Part shown: piece after piece, positions 13,401-24,670 of the stretch
How the letters are laid out: each line of letters begins with the position of its first letter
How positions within the stretch are numbered: the stretch's first letter is position 1
From: Lunularia cruciata
Lineage: Eukaryota > Streptophyta > Marchantiopsida > Lunulariales > Lunulariaceae
Assembly: GCA_948567375.1 (NCBI GenBank)
Contig: OX419757.1
Location: forward strand, 73,291,836-73,355,835
Length of the DNA: 64,000 nt
Direction of reading: 5' to 3'
The notes under the pieces: model-generated
Database searches by the model: none
What the model saw: only the letters and a program-made list of their open reading frames with translations
Told to the model about the DNA's origin: nothing
Program-made: the position numbers and the translations under genes

Positions 13401-14585
13401 CTCATCATGTGGATGGGATCAAGTGCTGCTTCTAATGGTTGACATCGTCTCCATATGTAACTGTTGCTGGATTGTGAGGTGAGTGACTCCTCTTCACTCG
13501 CAGTTCGTGACGGTAGTTTCTTGCTGAGTAAAGTGATGTTTGAGAGCCCCCATGCTGACTGAACGACTTCGAGCAAAACTTGTTGGCATGTTGCTCTTCT
13601 CGAGAGATTCTAGGCTTCTCGGCACCAGAAGACAGCGTGGATCTCGGCTTTGTTTGTAACCTACCTACTATTTGTATGAAGTCGTAACTCTATCGCTATC
13701 TGCCGGAGGCTAATAACTTCTGGGTGTCAGTTCATTCTCTTGGTCTGACTAGTACTCCGAACACTCCAAGGTCTACGACTTTGCGCTTTCTTGAATGGAA
13801 TGAATGTTTCACTAACGACTTCTAATATCCTCTCTCTCAAAGTTGAACTACTAATAACTCGTTAGAATCAGCCATATCTTCTGTCTCCTACGGTGTATTA
13901 AAAGAGTCTCTAGTACGTAATTGAATGTCCTCCAAATCCCTCTGTTCTCCCAGGAATATGCTACGTTGCTCTTTAAACAGTACTTCCACAATAAGTACTT
14001 GCTGGTTGACTCGGAACAAAACTAGAATTGTGGCTGACATGTTATCGACATCAGGAGCAAGAAGAGAGTAGATGTCAGAAACATCTGTGTGTCCATCTTA
14101 TTATAGGCGAGAGGAGAAAGCTCTTGTTTCAGATCTAAATGCCTATAATTTCAAGGAGCACAATCTGGTTACTGTGCGAGTAAGACATCAAACCTGCAAG
14201 AAAATCCTCCGAAATTATTCGTGTCGCGAACTGTGGATGATTCTTCTCAATCTGCCCAGGACCAATGAATCCACTATTGCACCACATAGTTACTGTTACA
14301 GTATAGTACAGAGAGTAGTTGCGATTGTTTAACCAGTTGATCCTATGGTGGGTATGATGATTTTGGGAAAGCTAAATGATCATCATTGAACTACACTGAT
14401 CGGCGAATAGCGACTTTCGAAAATCTGAAGTGAATCTTCACCATGATCGACAACTACTAGCTTCAAATCGATTCTCATCTTCATCTTCTTCAGCCATCAA
14501 TTCAAGTATGAGTGACTTTATCGTCATATGCATTTCGATCTCGATCGACCTTCCTTTGTTCAAGAGGATTTGACTAAAGGTAAAA
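10407..14585. other. Intergenic, nothing recognised
   Basis: It follows the first UGT and should begin with its 3' UTR. Open frames are short (under 90 codons) and show no familiar domain. I saw no tandem repeat or paired termini. Confidence 0.4.
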
Positions 14586-14693
14586 GGCCACCGCGTCGGA
14601 AAACGAAGGATGGGAAGACCCCATCAAGCCCTACAAGGGAGGGACAAAAAAGGTAACATGGGGCTAAGCCCCAACCGAGTCTATATGAGAAAT

Positions 14694-15125
14694 CTGCCCT
14701 ACCGCACCTAAGATATCCGAGCTATGCAAGTCGTACCTACAAATAACCAGAGCATCCAAAGAAACATCACCTTATGTGATTGCTCTCCTATGGATTGCAC
14801 CAGCCACTGCACTCAATAGAGCAATGTACACACGTTTTCTTAAATATGCTACAAAGTATGAGAGTGAAAGTGGTACCCCTTACGCCTAACATGATAAGCT
14901 TTCGCGCACTGCCCTACCGCACCTAAGATATCCAAGCTATGCAAGTCGTACGGTCCACACACAACCGGAGCATCCGAAGAAACATCACCTAATGTGATTG
15001 CTCTCCTATGGATTGCACCAGCCACTGCACTCTGTATGAGCAATGGACACACGTTGTCGTCTAAAATATGCTACAAAGTATGAGAGTGAAAGTGGTACCA
15101 CCTGACGCCTAACATGATAAGCTCT
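14694..15125 (-). repeat. 215-bp tandem duplication in the LINE 3' region
   Basis: Two head-to-tail units (14694-14908 and 14909 to about 15125) both start CTGCCCTACCGCACCTAAGA and run through GATTGCTCTCCTATGG, AGTATGAGAGTGAAAGTGG and CGCCTAACATGATAAGCT. They differ at scattered positions. Each unit covers the end of the ORF and the start of the 3' UTR. Confidence 0.85.
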
Positions 15126-15410
15126 CGCGTACTCTTTGAAAAATGTGTCAAATGCTGTGTCCATCGCTCCATATAACTCCAAGGCTAGAGCACCAAAGAG
15201 GTGACCCCGCTGCATGCCCCTATACTTGGAGACCTTGCGACCTGCTACTGCACTCGCTGCCCATCCAGGAGGATGGGTAATCACTCTTTTCAAAACTGTA
15301 TCCCACGTAGGGTCCGTAACCACAACATTTGCTAGTGTCACCAAATCATCTCGGAAAAAATATAAGTTTGCCCTGACACGTGTCGTCTGCAAAGCATACG
15401 AACGCTCCAA
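15090..15410 (-). mobile_element. RLE-like endonuclease domain of the LINE
   Basis: The minus frame gives RANLYFFRDDLV, then an ANVVVTDPTWD strand, a lysine-containing GRKVSKYRG segment and a closing GALALELYGAMD segment. The acidic residue before a strand followed by a conserved Lys fits the PD-(D/E)xK fold of restriction-like endonucleases in RLE-type LINEs. This is inferred from pattern, not from a profile search. Confidence 0.55.
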
Positions 15411-15494
15411 GCCAAGTATCCACTCTCTTGTGCCATAGCAAACACTATTTCTCTAATGGCATCATGGGTAGCTATCCTCTGTCCTCCAAAAGGA

Positions 15495-15545
15495 CACCGT
15501 GTCATGTGGACCGCTGCTGCATCTAGTGTAGAACCACACTCACAA
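15495..15545 (-). mobile_element. CCHC zinc finger of the LINE
   Basis: The minus frame reads CECG, then HMTRC, followed by PFGGQRIATHDAIR. The spacing C-x-C-x(n)-H-x3-C resembles the knuckle found between RT and endonuclease in RLE-type LINEs. Confidence 0.55.
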
Positions 15546-16587
15546 GTGAGTAATGAAGATGCAGATGGGTGGACCTAACTTAGGTGAAACCTCATCGCTG
15601 TAGAGAAAGTAGTTGGTGCGAGTCTGAATGCCCTAATGCACGGTCGAGCTAGGATCCAAGAGCCTACATTCTTGCCGGAGCAAGAGCAAAGATGTGCTCT
15701 AGTAGCTTGAGGAATGTACTAGTCAACTAAGAGAGAATGTAGCGTATGCTCACACTGTTGCTCCATCAAGAAGACTGTAAACATCTAGTCCAATCTTACG
15801 ATAGTGAAGCAAAAGTTGGAAAGTCCTCTTGTGCTTGTGGGGATGGACTATCTCTTGTCTATTGCAATAACACCTAGAGAGAAAAGGATCCTCCCTCCAC
15901 CTATGTCACATAAGTCTCCAAAATTGGCCTATCAGCAACCACAAAACGAGAGGAAAGTAGGGGTGCCGAGAGAGCCCAACTACCCAAAAATGCTATAGGT
16001 GTCATCTCCTCCATAGAAAGCAAGCCAACCCCACCACATGAGATTGGCAGAGCCTTCTGTCTAGGTGCCAAATCCCCTATCACACACTCAAAAGTCCCTG
16101 GTCCAATAATATCACCAAAGACTCCCATAATCCTCCTATCAAATGCTCTCAGACATGATAAAAAGGATGATGAGGAGGGAACTGTACGGATGAGGTAGGA
16201 TGGTCACCGAGCAATACTGGAAGAGAGTATACCAAATGCCACCTGCGGATCTCCTAGTAATGGAAGGTCATCTACATGGAGAACATCCTCTCCAAGGGCA
16301 ACATCTAAGAAACGTGTGACAAAATCCTCCGGATCCTACTAGCACTCCAAGAACACAAATTCCATCTATGGATGTGATACATCCCTTTGGAAGCTCAAGG
16401 TGGGGAGGGATACCTTAAGGGGACCATGCCCTACACTTTGACACCTTGACTCTCAAGCCTACTAGATGTAGCTCGGTAGTCAAGTAGTCAAAGGCCTGCC
16501 TAATCTGAAGGGCCTATAATGTGTGTATCATCTGCCAAGGAGGGAAATACACAACCTGGCATGGCCAAAGTAGTAGCTAGAAGAGCT

Positions 16588-17250
16588 CTAAAGTGAGCCA
16601 TGGCAAATAAGCCCCCCCCCCCCCCCCCCCCCAAGGATCTCCCTGACGTGTACCAACAGTTGACTCCAAGACGGTGACTCCCTCCTATGAACCACCATGC
16701 AGGTAGTAAAGTGAAGCAGGAGAGCCATAAAAAGACCGCACAAAAGGAATGAGACTCGCCAAGGATCCACCAACCTCCCTAAGCTCTCTAAAGATGGATG
16801 TCCGTAAGACACTATTAAAAGCTTCTCAACATCCACCATTAGGACAACCCACTCCGAATGGATATCTAGGAGTGCTCTCATGCCTAAAGATATAACCTCA
16901 CATCCTCCAGGTGTAGCTACTCCAAACTGATGTGGAGTAAGGTGTTGTCAAAAGTAAGAATAATGCTGAAGGACAATGGTACGACTGACCAAACGCAAAA
17001 AGATCTCTCCAATAGCAATCGGTCTAATGCCTCCCGTGTCCTTGTCCATCACGAGAAGTCAACTAGCACCTAATACCTGACTAACGGACATAGGAATGTC
17101 TCCTCTCGCTACTGCTATTGCCACCTTAAACAACTTGGTAAAACCTCTAGAAGGATCATCTGCCTGGAAGCAATCACTAAGGTGCTCATAAACCATCCCT
17201 GACAAGCCTCTTGAAGAAAGGCGAGGAGAGCCTTCTTGCACAATCAATGT
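16588..17250 (-). mobile_element. Reverse transcriptase remnant of the LINE
   Basis: Minus-strand segments carry ARGDIPMSVSQVLGASRLL, then WVVLMVDVEKLL (RT motif A: the D of a xVDVxNAF element), then a decayed motif B region. The plus-strand copies at 28.0 and 32.9 kb show the same order, with PIAIGD, GVATP-like and DVSNAFN blocks. Confidence 0.65.
16612..16632 (-). repeat. Homopolymer C(21) / G(21)
   Basis: An uninterrupted run of 21 C on the plus strand lies inside the decayed RT, where intact family members would have a glycine-rich GDPLGG motif. It probably grew from the GG-rich codons by slippage. Confidence 0.95.
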
Positions 17251-18135
17251 TTGTGCAAAAGTGACCTATCAAGACATAAAGGCTGCTTAGGCTGATAATC
17301 TAAGACCTCTAGTGGTAGTCCCTCTATTGCGATAGGATGTAGTGAGCGTAGGGAAGAGATAGTCTCATCAGTAGGACTCGCCATTGACAAAGGGTGTAGC
17401 GCTCGTGCTGCTTTGCTAAACTCTCCCGCTTGACCCAATGTCCTACTCCGTCGTAATCTATGGTATCTTGTGGTGATACTTGTCTCCTAAATCGTGTAGC
17501 CCTAACAAACTCCTCGTGAAAGGCTGCCCAATCTCCCACTCGGAATCAACAAAATCTAGCAGCCACCTCTCTATGCCCCGCACGTCCCCCTCTAGCATAA
17601 CGCAAACACCGTCAAGGGAGTAAGAGGAATAAGAACTATGCTAACTCGTCCAAGGGATCACGTGCCAAACGATCAAGTAGTAGGCAAAAAACCTGTCTAG
17701 CCTCATCATGGAGTGTGCGGGGTAGCCTATTGAATAGACGTGGACATGGAAAACTAGTCTCAAATAATCCCAAAATGTAACCCACCTGAGAAGCTAAACA
17801 CTCCCATGACTCGATCTGTATCCCTGGCAGATCAACAAAGAGATAGAAGAAGCGTGCGTAATCTCAAATGTCACTACTGTCGATATGGTCACTCGTCTCA
17901 AGTGTGCATCCCAAGTGGTCCAATCATAGTCCTTGTGCATCCTTCCCACATGGGTCTTTATTAGTTGCAAGGTAAAACGTTGGTGATACACCGAACATGG
18001 TGTATCCCGAGTCGCTATAAGCGACCCCACATGGGAAGGTATAGCCATGGCTAGCACAAAAATAATGATAGTAATACATGATGCTCCTCTCCATATATCT
18101 CCATATCTACAAAACCATAACCACTCATATCCCAA

Positions 18136-20828
18136 CTCACATAAGAAAATAATCTTTCACAACCCTAAAATCTATAAATTCTCATAATTTTCAATTTTCA
18201 TCTCCAAAATTTTTAAATTAAATTTCTATAAAATTTAATCATGAAAACCAAGAGATTGAAAATGAAAATTTTTAACACCTCACTCTCAAAGTATGATGAT
18301 CACTCTAAATCCTTAAAAAATTTTAAGATCTTCATAACTTTCTACTCCATTCTCTATTAATCTTAAATCTAGATACAAATCTAACCAAAATTGAAAAACA
18401 AAAAAAATCTACTATTCACTAGAGTGCTACATGCGAAAGAACCCTCCGATATAATGAATATCTTCTCACATCTCTCTCCTTTCCCGTGTCCACACTTTCC
18501 CACCGGCGTGTACCAGGACGGATCGTCTTTTGACTAAAGTAGCCTTGCGCTTCTCGCTACTGTATTTTGAACATTAGTATGTACAAGAAATTTGAGGACC
18601 AAATCAATCATTTAGATTTCCAATCCATCTTGTACGATAGCCATGTTCAGAATTAAAATTTGATTATATTTTTCCATATTCGAGAATCTATTATTACATA
18701 AAGCTGTCAATTCTAATCATTTAAACATGTTTCCATAGGTTATTAAGATTGAAATACGGACTGATCCATTTTTATTTTATCTTATTAAATCAAAATAAAT
18801 ACGTCGATTTTTATCATAAATAGGAATCAATTTGATACCATCATCACGTAAAGTGATTCTTCACAATATACAACGAAAACTTATATGGGCCGGATATGCT
18901 CTTGAAGCTCTGATCTACAAATTACCATCAAATTTGTTGACCATGGTAATCCAAGTTTAGTAAAATATTTCAAGATTTTACACTCAAATTTTTGCTCGAT
19001 TGTAGAATGATAGTTCAATTGCTGGAGCTACCAAGTCTTGTCTCATATATCAGTTCAATCAAGAATCCCTAAAGAAGTTCATCTTGAATTTAAATATTCA
19101 CGTAATATCTAATGGTGAAGACACTGTCACACAATTAACGTCTCGTTAATTAAAGACGCATAGCATTTCATATGTTGTTAGATATAGATAAACTTGTGAG
19201 TAAATTAAATTATAAATTTGATGCCTTTTTCTAGACATATCTGATTTGCTTGCACTTAAAATTTTGGTGAGAACACAGTTTAACGAGAGTATTATAGATG
19301 AAGTTTTCTAGGATCATAAACCATAGAAAGTAGCTAGTACATACACAATGAGAAGTGTATGGATGCTTATTATGATGTTTGGTTTCACATGAACATTCCA
19401 TACATCACACTTAAAATCTATCTCATATTGTAAGGCTCGTGTGTTCACCTTTCACAGTCGTCCGGAATTCGACAAATATTTACCCTTATATATACGAATG
19501 GGAAGAAAGTTTCTACTCGTTTTCTAAAACTTTCCGTGTGAAAGTCTCTAAGTTTGTAATTGACGTGAATGCATGAATTATGCTAGTGTAATTTGGGTTA
19601 ATCAAAGAAGGCGGACTTCCGCCTAGATCGAGCAAGTTTTTGTCCTTTACTCTGTTTTGTTTCTCAGCTATTTGCATTCAAGAAAAACAATGGAGGTTAG
19701 AATGACATATTTTGGAATCGCTATGTGAAAGGAGTGTCCATCGGGTATGCTTATTTGTTGATACATCGAAAATATAATCTCTTGTCAGATTGACTCACAA
19801 GAGATGATAATTGCTTACCGATCAACGGAAGATTTACGGCATTTTATATATTGTTCATCGGCAACTCTCAAAAGAATTGCAACAAATAAATAATTATCCA
19901 TATAAGACGATATTTACAAGAAAAAAGTGAATTTCATAAAATTCAATACACCTTTTCCTATATAACTGTTAACTTTTAGTCTTTGAAATAATTACAAGAA
20001 TAAAATGAATTTCAAAAAGTGAATAAGACTTTTCCTAAATATTCGATTATTTGTATTCTATGAAATAATTTCCACGCCCTTTGTAAAATTTTATGAAATC
20101 ACCTATGAATTTCGTTCCATACAAATTGATCCTTGTGAGAACGAGTGGCAAATTCCGTCTGCGTAGCATTGTTTACAACTGAAACTATGGTCGGTTTTAT
20201 ATTACGTAAAGGTGAGAATTGTGCCAACCAAAGCTCTTCACTGATATCCAATAGTTGTCGGCTGCGACGGCCGCCATCCTGAAGAAGTACGTAGAAATTA
20301 AGAAAATAGATAAAATTGAGATTTATTTCATCGTTTGACTTCATTGTGCTTTCAGCAGTCACTGTCATAGATGCACTCGAGTGAGAGTGAAGTTTCTTAT
20401 ACGCGTGCTGTTCCATATATTTGAGCAAAAAATTTGCACGTGTAAGACCAAAATGTTTGAAGCACTCTATTTCATCGCAGTGTAGCGCTCAATTTTGGGG
20501 TACTGATGAGGGTCAAAGGTTTTCTCGCATTGGTGCCAAATTTGAGGACTGAAATTTCCGGCCAGGACGAAAACAAAGAATGGTCGCAACGGCAAGTGAG
20601 AGTTACTTGGATATAAAGTGACACTTGAAAAAATTGCCAATAGATTCTATCTTTAGCCGATGGAGATCAGGTAAGCACCCCTCAGAATTTTTAGGAGCAA
20701 AATTAGACCGAGTGTAGAAGTCGGAGATCCGAGTAACGATTCAAGATAGGGAAAAGTAGGAGTACCAAAACGGATTACGCATTCAATTGTAGCCAAAACA
20801 ATTCAATTATAGGGTGTTTGAAGTGGAT
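18136..20828. other. AT-rich intergenic, nothing recognised
   Basis: Base composition shifts to AT-rich. The only longer frame (20099-20428, minus, 109 codons) shows no domain. The end of the stretch holds the 3' flank of the second UGT. Confidence 0.45.
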
Positions 20829-23386
20829 TCAATCCGTTGATGACAACGGATGTGTGATCTCTTCGAGGAACGAATGCATATTCTGGTATGACGACCCGCC
20901 CTCTGCAACAGCCGCTTCAGCGAGACTTTTCAACTTTTTGACGTTTTCCCTTACCTCTCCCTTCTTTTCTTCATCTATCATCAGCGCCGTTATTGCTTTC
21001 TCAATTTCCTCCCTGGTAACCTTGCTCCTGTAACCCACTTCAGGAGCCTTCACACCAACTCCTGCTTTCCAGACATTTACAAGAAATCTGCAGCAAGAGG
21101 GGAAATGGGTCACACGTTAGTACTTGGAAAGAAGAAAGGCGACCGCGTAGGAAAAACAAAGGATGGAAGACCCCATCAAGCCCTACAAGGGAGAGACAAA
21201 AAAGGTAACATGGGGCTAAGCCCCGTGTTATAGGAAATAGGAAGTGACAATGTTTACATCTTCCGACAACAGTCTTAAGAGAAGACCTAGCAGGTACGGG
21301 TTCAGTGAGTGTCGTCAAACTACGCATGCAGTCTCTTCTCAACCACACGACACGCTGTATCCCTCTCTGTGTCCCTATTAGGGCAGTATAAGTGCACTTT
21401 CTTGTTCTAAATCTTGAAATGTGTTTCATAATCACGATCTCTCCTAACTTAGGGCAAACAGCAAACTTGTTCCTAGAATCTACAAAGAGTGATTGGTAGA
21501 GACAGACAAGACAAAACAAAACAAAGTCATGATTTACTCCTTAAGTGAGCAGGTATAATACTGTCTCAGCTGGTGATAAAACTGTTCGTTAGAAAGATTG
21601 AGCTCATTGGATTGTTAGACTGAGCGGCTTCACCTTGCATTTAATGGTTGATCGAGGGATACAGGCCACGTGATAAGAGGCACTCCAGCGCAGAGGCTCT
21701 CCATTATGGAATTCCAACCGCAGTGGGTCATGAATGCAGCGATTGAAGGATGCTTCAAAATTTCTGTTTGAGGCACAAACCCGGTCTCAATAAATCCTCG
21801 CTCTGCTGTTCGGGACTCGAAATCTGGAGGAAGAATCGATGCAAGGGTCTGGCCTGCAGGCACTTTGAGAACCCACAAGAAATGTACACCACAGGCTTCG
21901 AGGCTATGAGCCAACTCCAACATGTCATCCGGGCTGATGTTCAACAGAGTTCCGAATGCGATGTATAACACTGACGTTGCTAGCTGATTGTCCATCCACT
22001 GTAAACAATTCGTTCTCGCTGTTTCCACGAGCTGGCTTGTGGAACCAATTGCAAATCCGTCAATTGCAACGATGGGCCCTACTGTAAGAACTCTTGGGGC
22101 CTAAATTGGAAACCACGTATCGGTCCTGGTTAGCAACTTCAGGATAGCCAGTTGAGAGAAGAAAGACTTATGGTGGAGGGTATCAAGTTTGTAAACTGTC
22201 ATTTCCTATAGCCGCCTAATACTTTCCCAAATAGATCTGCTTTGCAGTTCCAGCTGGCAAAGAACTTGCCAATGGCGTCCTTGGTTAGTCCCTCGATGCT
22301 CATCTTAACCAACAAACACGGAAATGAAGAAGAGAGTACCTGCTGATTCTCCAGGGTGGCTTTCGATTCAAGATAAGCCCTAACTTGATCAAGTGATCCA
22401 GTCGGTGTATCCCACTCATCCACAACGTTCACCAGAACTGTCTTTGCTCTTAGAAGCCTTTCATTCTTTGCGGCGAAGAACTCCGGGTAGTTGAGAATGT
22501 CCTCCGGATAATCAAAAACTCGAGAGAAATCCAGGCCGGGAACCTTCTCGCTTTTGACATCTGGATCTCTTGACCACACAAGTGGGTTCTCGATTGAAAG
22601 ACAAGCACACATATACCATGAAGGTGCTGGGTATACAGGATAAAATGGGATTTTCAATTCCTCTGCTAGGTCCTGCCATTAACGAAATCTCACAAAATGT
22701 CAGCCAGATTAGATTTACAGGCACCGTACCGTCCCTCAAGTTTATGCAGAAGTACCTGCAATTACTTCAATGTGATATTGATGACGAGACCAATTAAGAG
22801 GACAAAGAGGAGGGAGGAGCACATTCACCAAATGGATGGCAGTACGTATATTAGCTCTGCAGTTGCCGAGAAAATCAAACCTAAAATTGTCGAAGTATAG
22901 GCTGTTATCATCACTGATCACTGGAGACACTCATATTACATCGACAACACGAAAGAACTAACACCAGTTCAATCAGGAATAACATACCACCAGCCACCAG
23001 AAGAACATGTCGCCAATGATGCAAGTGAGTCTTTCACCATTGTCTTTATTTTCTATTATCCTTTCTCTGTAGGATTTGAATGACTTCTGCACTGACAGGG
23101 AAAATGTTGCGGGACTCGGCTTGTCCTGAGAAACTACGACGGGACTGAAGGAATCCATTGGTTCCAATCGCAAATCCAGGTTCCCAAAGTCACCCTTTTC
23201 CTTCAGCTTGGCGAGCTCACCTGAGCGACATTCCCCATTAACCACTGTCACGATAACATCATTCACATATCGTGGAGTACTGAGGTGATATATGAACTGA
23301 AGAGGGGGGTAGAAGTGCCCGTGCCCATCTGCGGGCATCAAGAGCACGTGAGCCCGACGCTTGTGTGTGACATTCTCTGCCACCAT
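20829..23386 (-). CDS. UDP-glycosyltransferase (family 1, PSPG box), 4 exons
   Basis: Predicted exons on the minus strand are 23386-22988, 22672-22340, 22100-21634 and 21087-20829. All introns are GT-AG, with phases 0, 0 and 2, giving 485 residues. The exon plan matches the first UGT, and the last exon is the same length (259 nt). The catalytic His lies in DGHGHFYP (about residue 24) and the Asp in GDMFFWW (about 126). The PSPG box is full length (about 352-395), with HCGW at 19-22 and a final DQ, suggesting UDP-glucose. Its first residue is Phe (FVPQ) where Trp is near-invariant, so donor stacking may differ. Intron 3 (546 bp) holds a LINE tail. The frame is open throughout, so it looks functional. 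The acceptor is unknown. Confidence 0.92.
21138..21232 (-). mobile_element. 5'-truncated LINE tail in UGT intron 3
   Basis: This 95-bp stretch is nearly identical to the 3' end of the LINE at 14.6 kb: GGCGACCGCGTAGG, then GACCCCATCAAGCCCTACAA, then ATGGGGCTAAGCCCC. It is flanked by a similar 12-mer, GGAAAGAAGAAA on the left and GGAAATAGGAAG on the right (21233-21244), a plausible decayed target duplication. It lies in the same orientation as the host gene. Confidence 0.75.
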
Positions 23387-23882
23387 TCTTAGTAGATGTA
23401 TGTACTGATTGAGGACTCAATGTGCTGATTGTTCCACGCTTCGTTAATAGATGAAATTGCTCAGACTGTACTCAATGCTTCGAATGGGTTCCTGCTCTCC
23501 GGATAACTTACTGGATGCTCCGCCAGTGGAACTGCCCACGAGCTCAGAGCTTAAAACGATACATAGAAGAATAAAATCCACAGTCTTTATCTCCGAATCT
23601 TCGCTGCAGTCAACAGTGAAGACTCAATTGAGAAGAGCTGCAGAGTCTCTCGCTCCGATCGCGCAGGTGAAGTGGTGAAAGACTAGTCAATCAGCTTCGA
23701 CACCTTTCGAACCATGGCAAAGGACTCGTCGCAGGTGTACAGTTTACCTCCATAGACATCGAGGAATCCCGACTACGTAATGGTTGTTCATGGAGCTCCG
23801 TGCCCCTTCATGTGGGTGCCAGTCCCTTTAGTACAGTTGAGTGAGCAACTACCACACGTTCCTCCTAACCAATGGCTGATAG
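23387..23882. other. Upstream flank of the second UGT
   Basis: This should contain the 5' UTR and promoter of the minus-strand UGT. A 75-codon plus-strand frame (23451-23678) has no recognisable domain. No TATA box is called. Confidence 0.4.
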
Positions 23883-24232
23883 ATTGGTCGGGGTCAGCAA
23901 TGCTGTCCTTCAGCCGATGAACACATAAACACATAAACAGCTCTTTATAAAAGAGCTCTTGCATATAAACAGCTCTTTAGAGCCTGAGCTCTGATCATGA
24001 CCTCCAAGAGAATTCCAAGTTTTCTTTTCTAACTACACGAGCAATTAGAGAGTTTGAACCATGATTCGAGCAATTTCTTAGTGCGTAAGCCACGGACTTA
24101 CGCTCACCACGTCAATTTGTGCTTGAATTACTGACGATTCGTGTTACATAGTACATTTGTGTGTGTAGTTAATTCCCTTGACTGCCAAAATTCCGGCCAT
24201 TACAACCTCGTGCATTGCTGACCCCGACCAAT
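23883..24232. repeat. 350-bp element with 21-bp perfect inverted ends
   Basis: ATTGGTCGGGGTCAGCAATGC at 23883-23903 recurs as its exact reverse complement at 24212-24232. The interior has no coding capacity and holds a further AGCTCTTTATAAAAGAGCT palindrome near 23940. Size and structure resemble a MITE or foldback element. No target duplication is evident. ATTACAACCTCGTG occurs just before and just after the right arm. Confidence 0.55.
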
Positions 24233-24250
24233 TACAACCTCGTGTTGGTT

Positions 24251-24670
24251 CAAACACGAGGTTGTAACGGGCATAATTAAGGAAAATTGACACGTGATGG
24301 CAATAAGTGATGGCAGATCTTAAATGGCAGATGGTGCTTGGTTGGAGAGGGCGGAGGGTGCTTGGTAAGGGGATACTTGGCTTGGACTTTCAAACACGAG
24401 GTTGTAACGGGCATAATTAAGGAAAATTGACACGTGATGGCAATAAGTGATGGCAGATCTTAAATGGCAGAGGGTGCTTGGTTGGAGAGGGCGGAGGGTG
24501 CTTGGTAAAGGGATACTTGGCTTGGACTTTCAAACACGAGGTTGTAACGGGCATAATTAAGGAAAATTGACACGTGATGGCAATAAGTGATGGCAGATCT
24601 TAAATGGCAGAGGGTGCTTGGTTGGAGAGGGCGGAGGGTGCTTGGTAAGGGGATACTTGCCTTGAACGTT
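24251..24670 (+). repeat. Tandem repeat, 3 x 140 bp
   Basis: CAAACACGAGGTTGTAACGG starts at 24251, 24391 and 24531, an exact 140-bp period. The copies are almost identical (a few single-base differences). The last decays near 24660. The first copy's CACGAGGTTGTAA pairs with TTACAACCTCGTG just upstream, forming a hairpin at about 24231-24266. Confidence 0.93.

Larger units (their letters stand above)
14586..18135 (-). mobile_element. Decayed LINE, lineage A (RT, CCHC, RLE-like)
   Basis: Minus-strand frames read in order: an N-terminal part (about 17.2-18.1 kb), reverse transcriptase (about 16.6-17.25 kb), a thumb/linker (15.9-16.1 kb), a CCHC finger (15.5 kb), a PD-(D/E)xK-like domain (15.1-15.4 kb) and a 3' UTR ending in GGTGGCC plus short T run at 14586. 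The order RT, zinc knuckle, endonuclease is that of RLE-type non-LTR retrotransposons (the R2/NeSL-like group). The coding frame carries many stops and frame changes, so the copy is dead. The 5' border near 18135 is a guess from where similarity to the other copies ends. The same 3' end recurs at 21.1 and 25.3 kb, with related ends at 32.7 and 35.4 kb. Confidence 0.75.

Noticed and set aside
20099-20428. 109-codon minus frame downstream of the second UGT
   Set aside because: No recognisable motif, and it lies in AT-rich sequence without a neighbouring exon pattern.
24061-24120. tRNA-like GGTTC/GATTCGA words near repeats
   Set aside because: I tried to fold a cloverleaf and found no acceptor stem or anticodon arm. 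No tRNA gene is supported anywhere in the window.
24251-24670. CRISPR-like array
   Set aside because: The 140-bp units are directly adjacent, with no unique spacers, in a plant-type genome. It is an ordinary tandem repeat.
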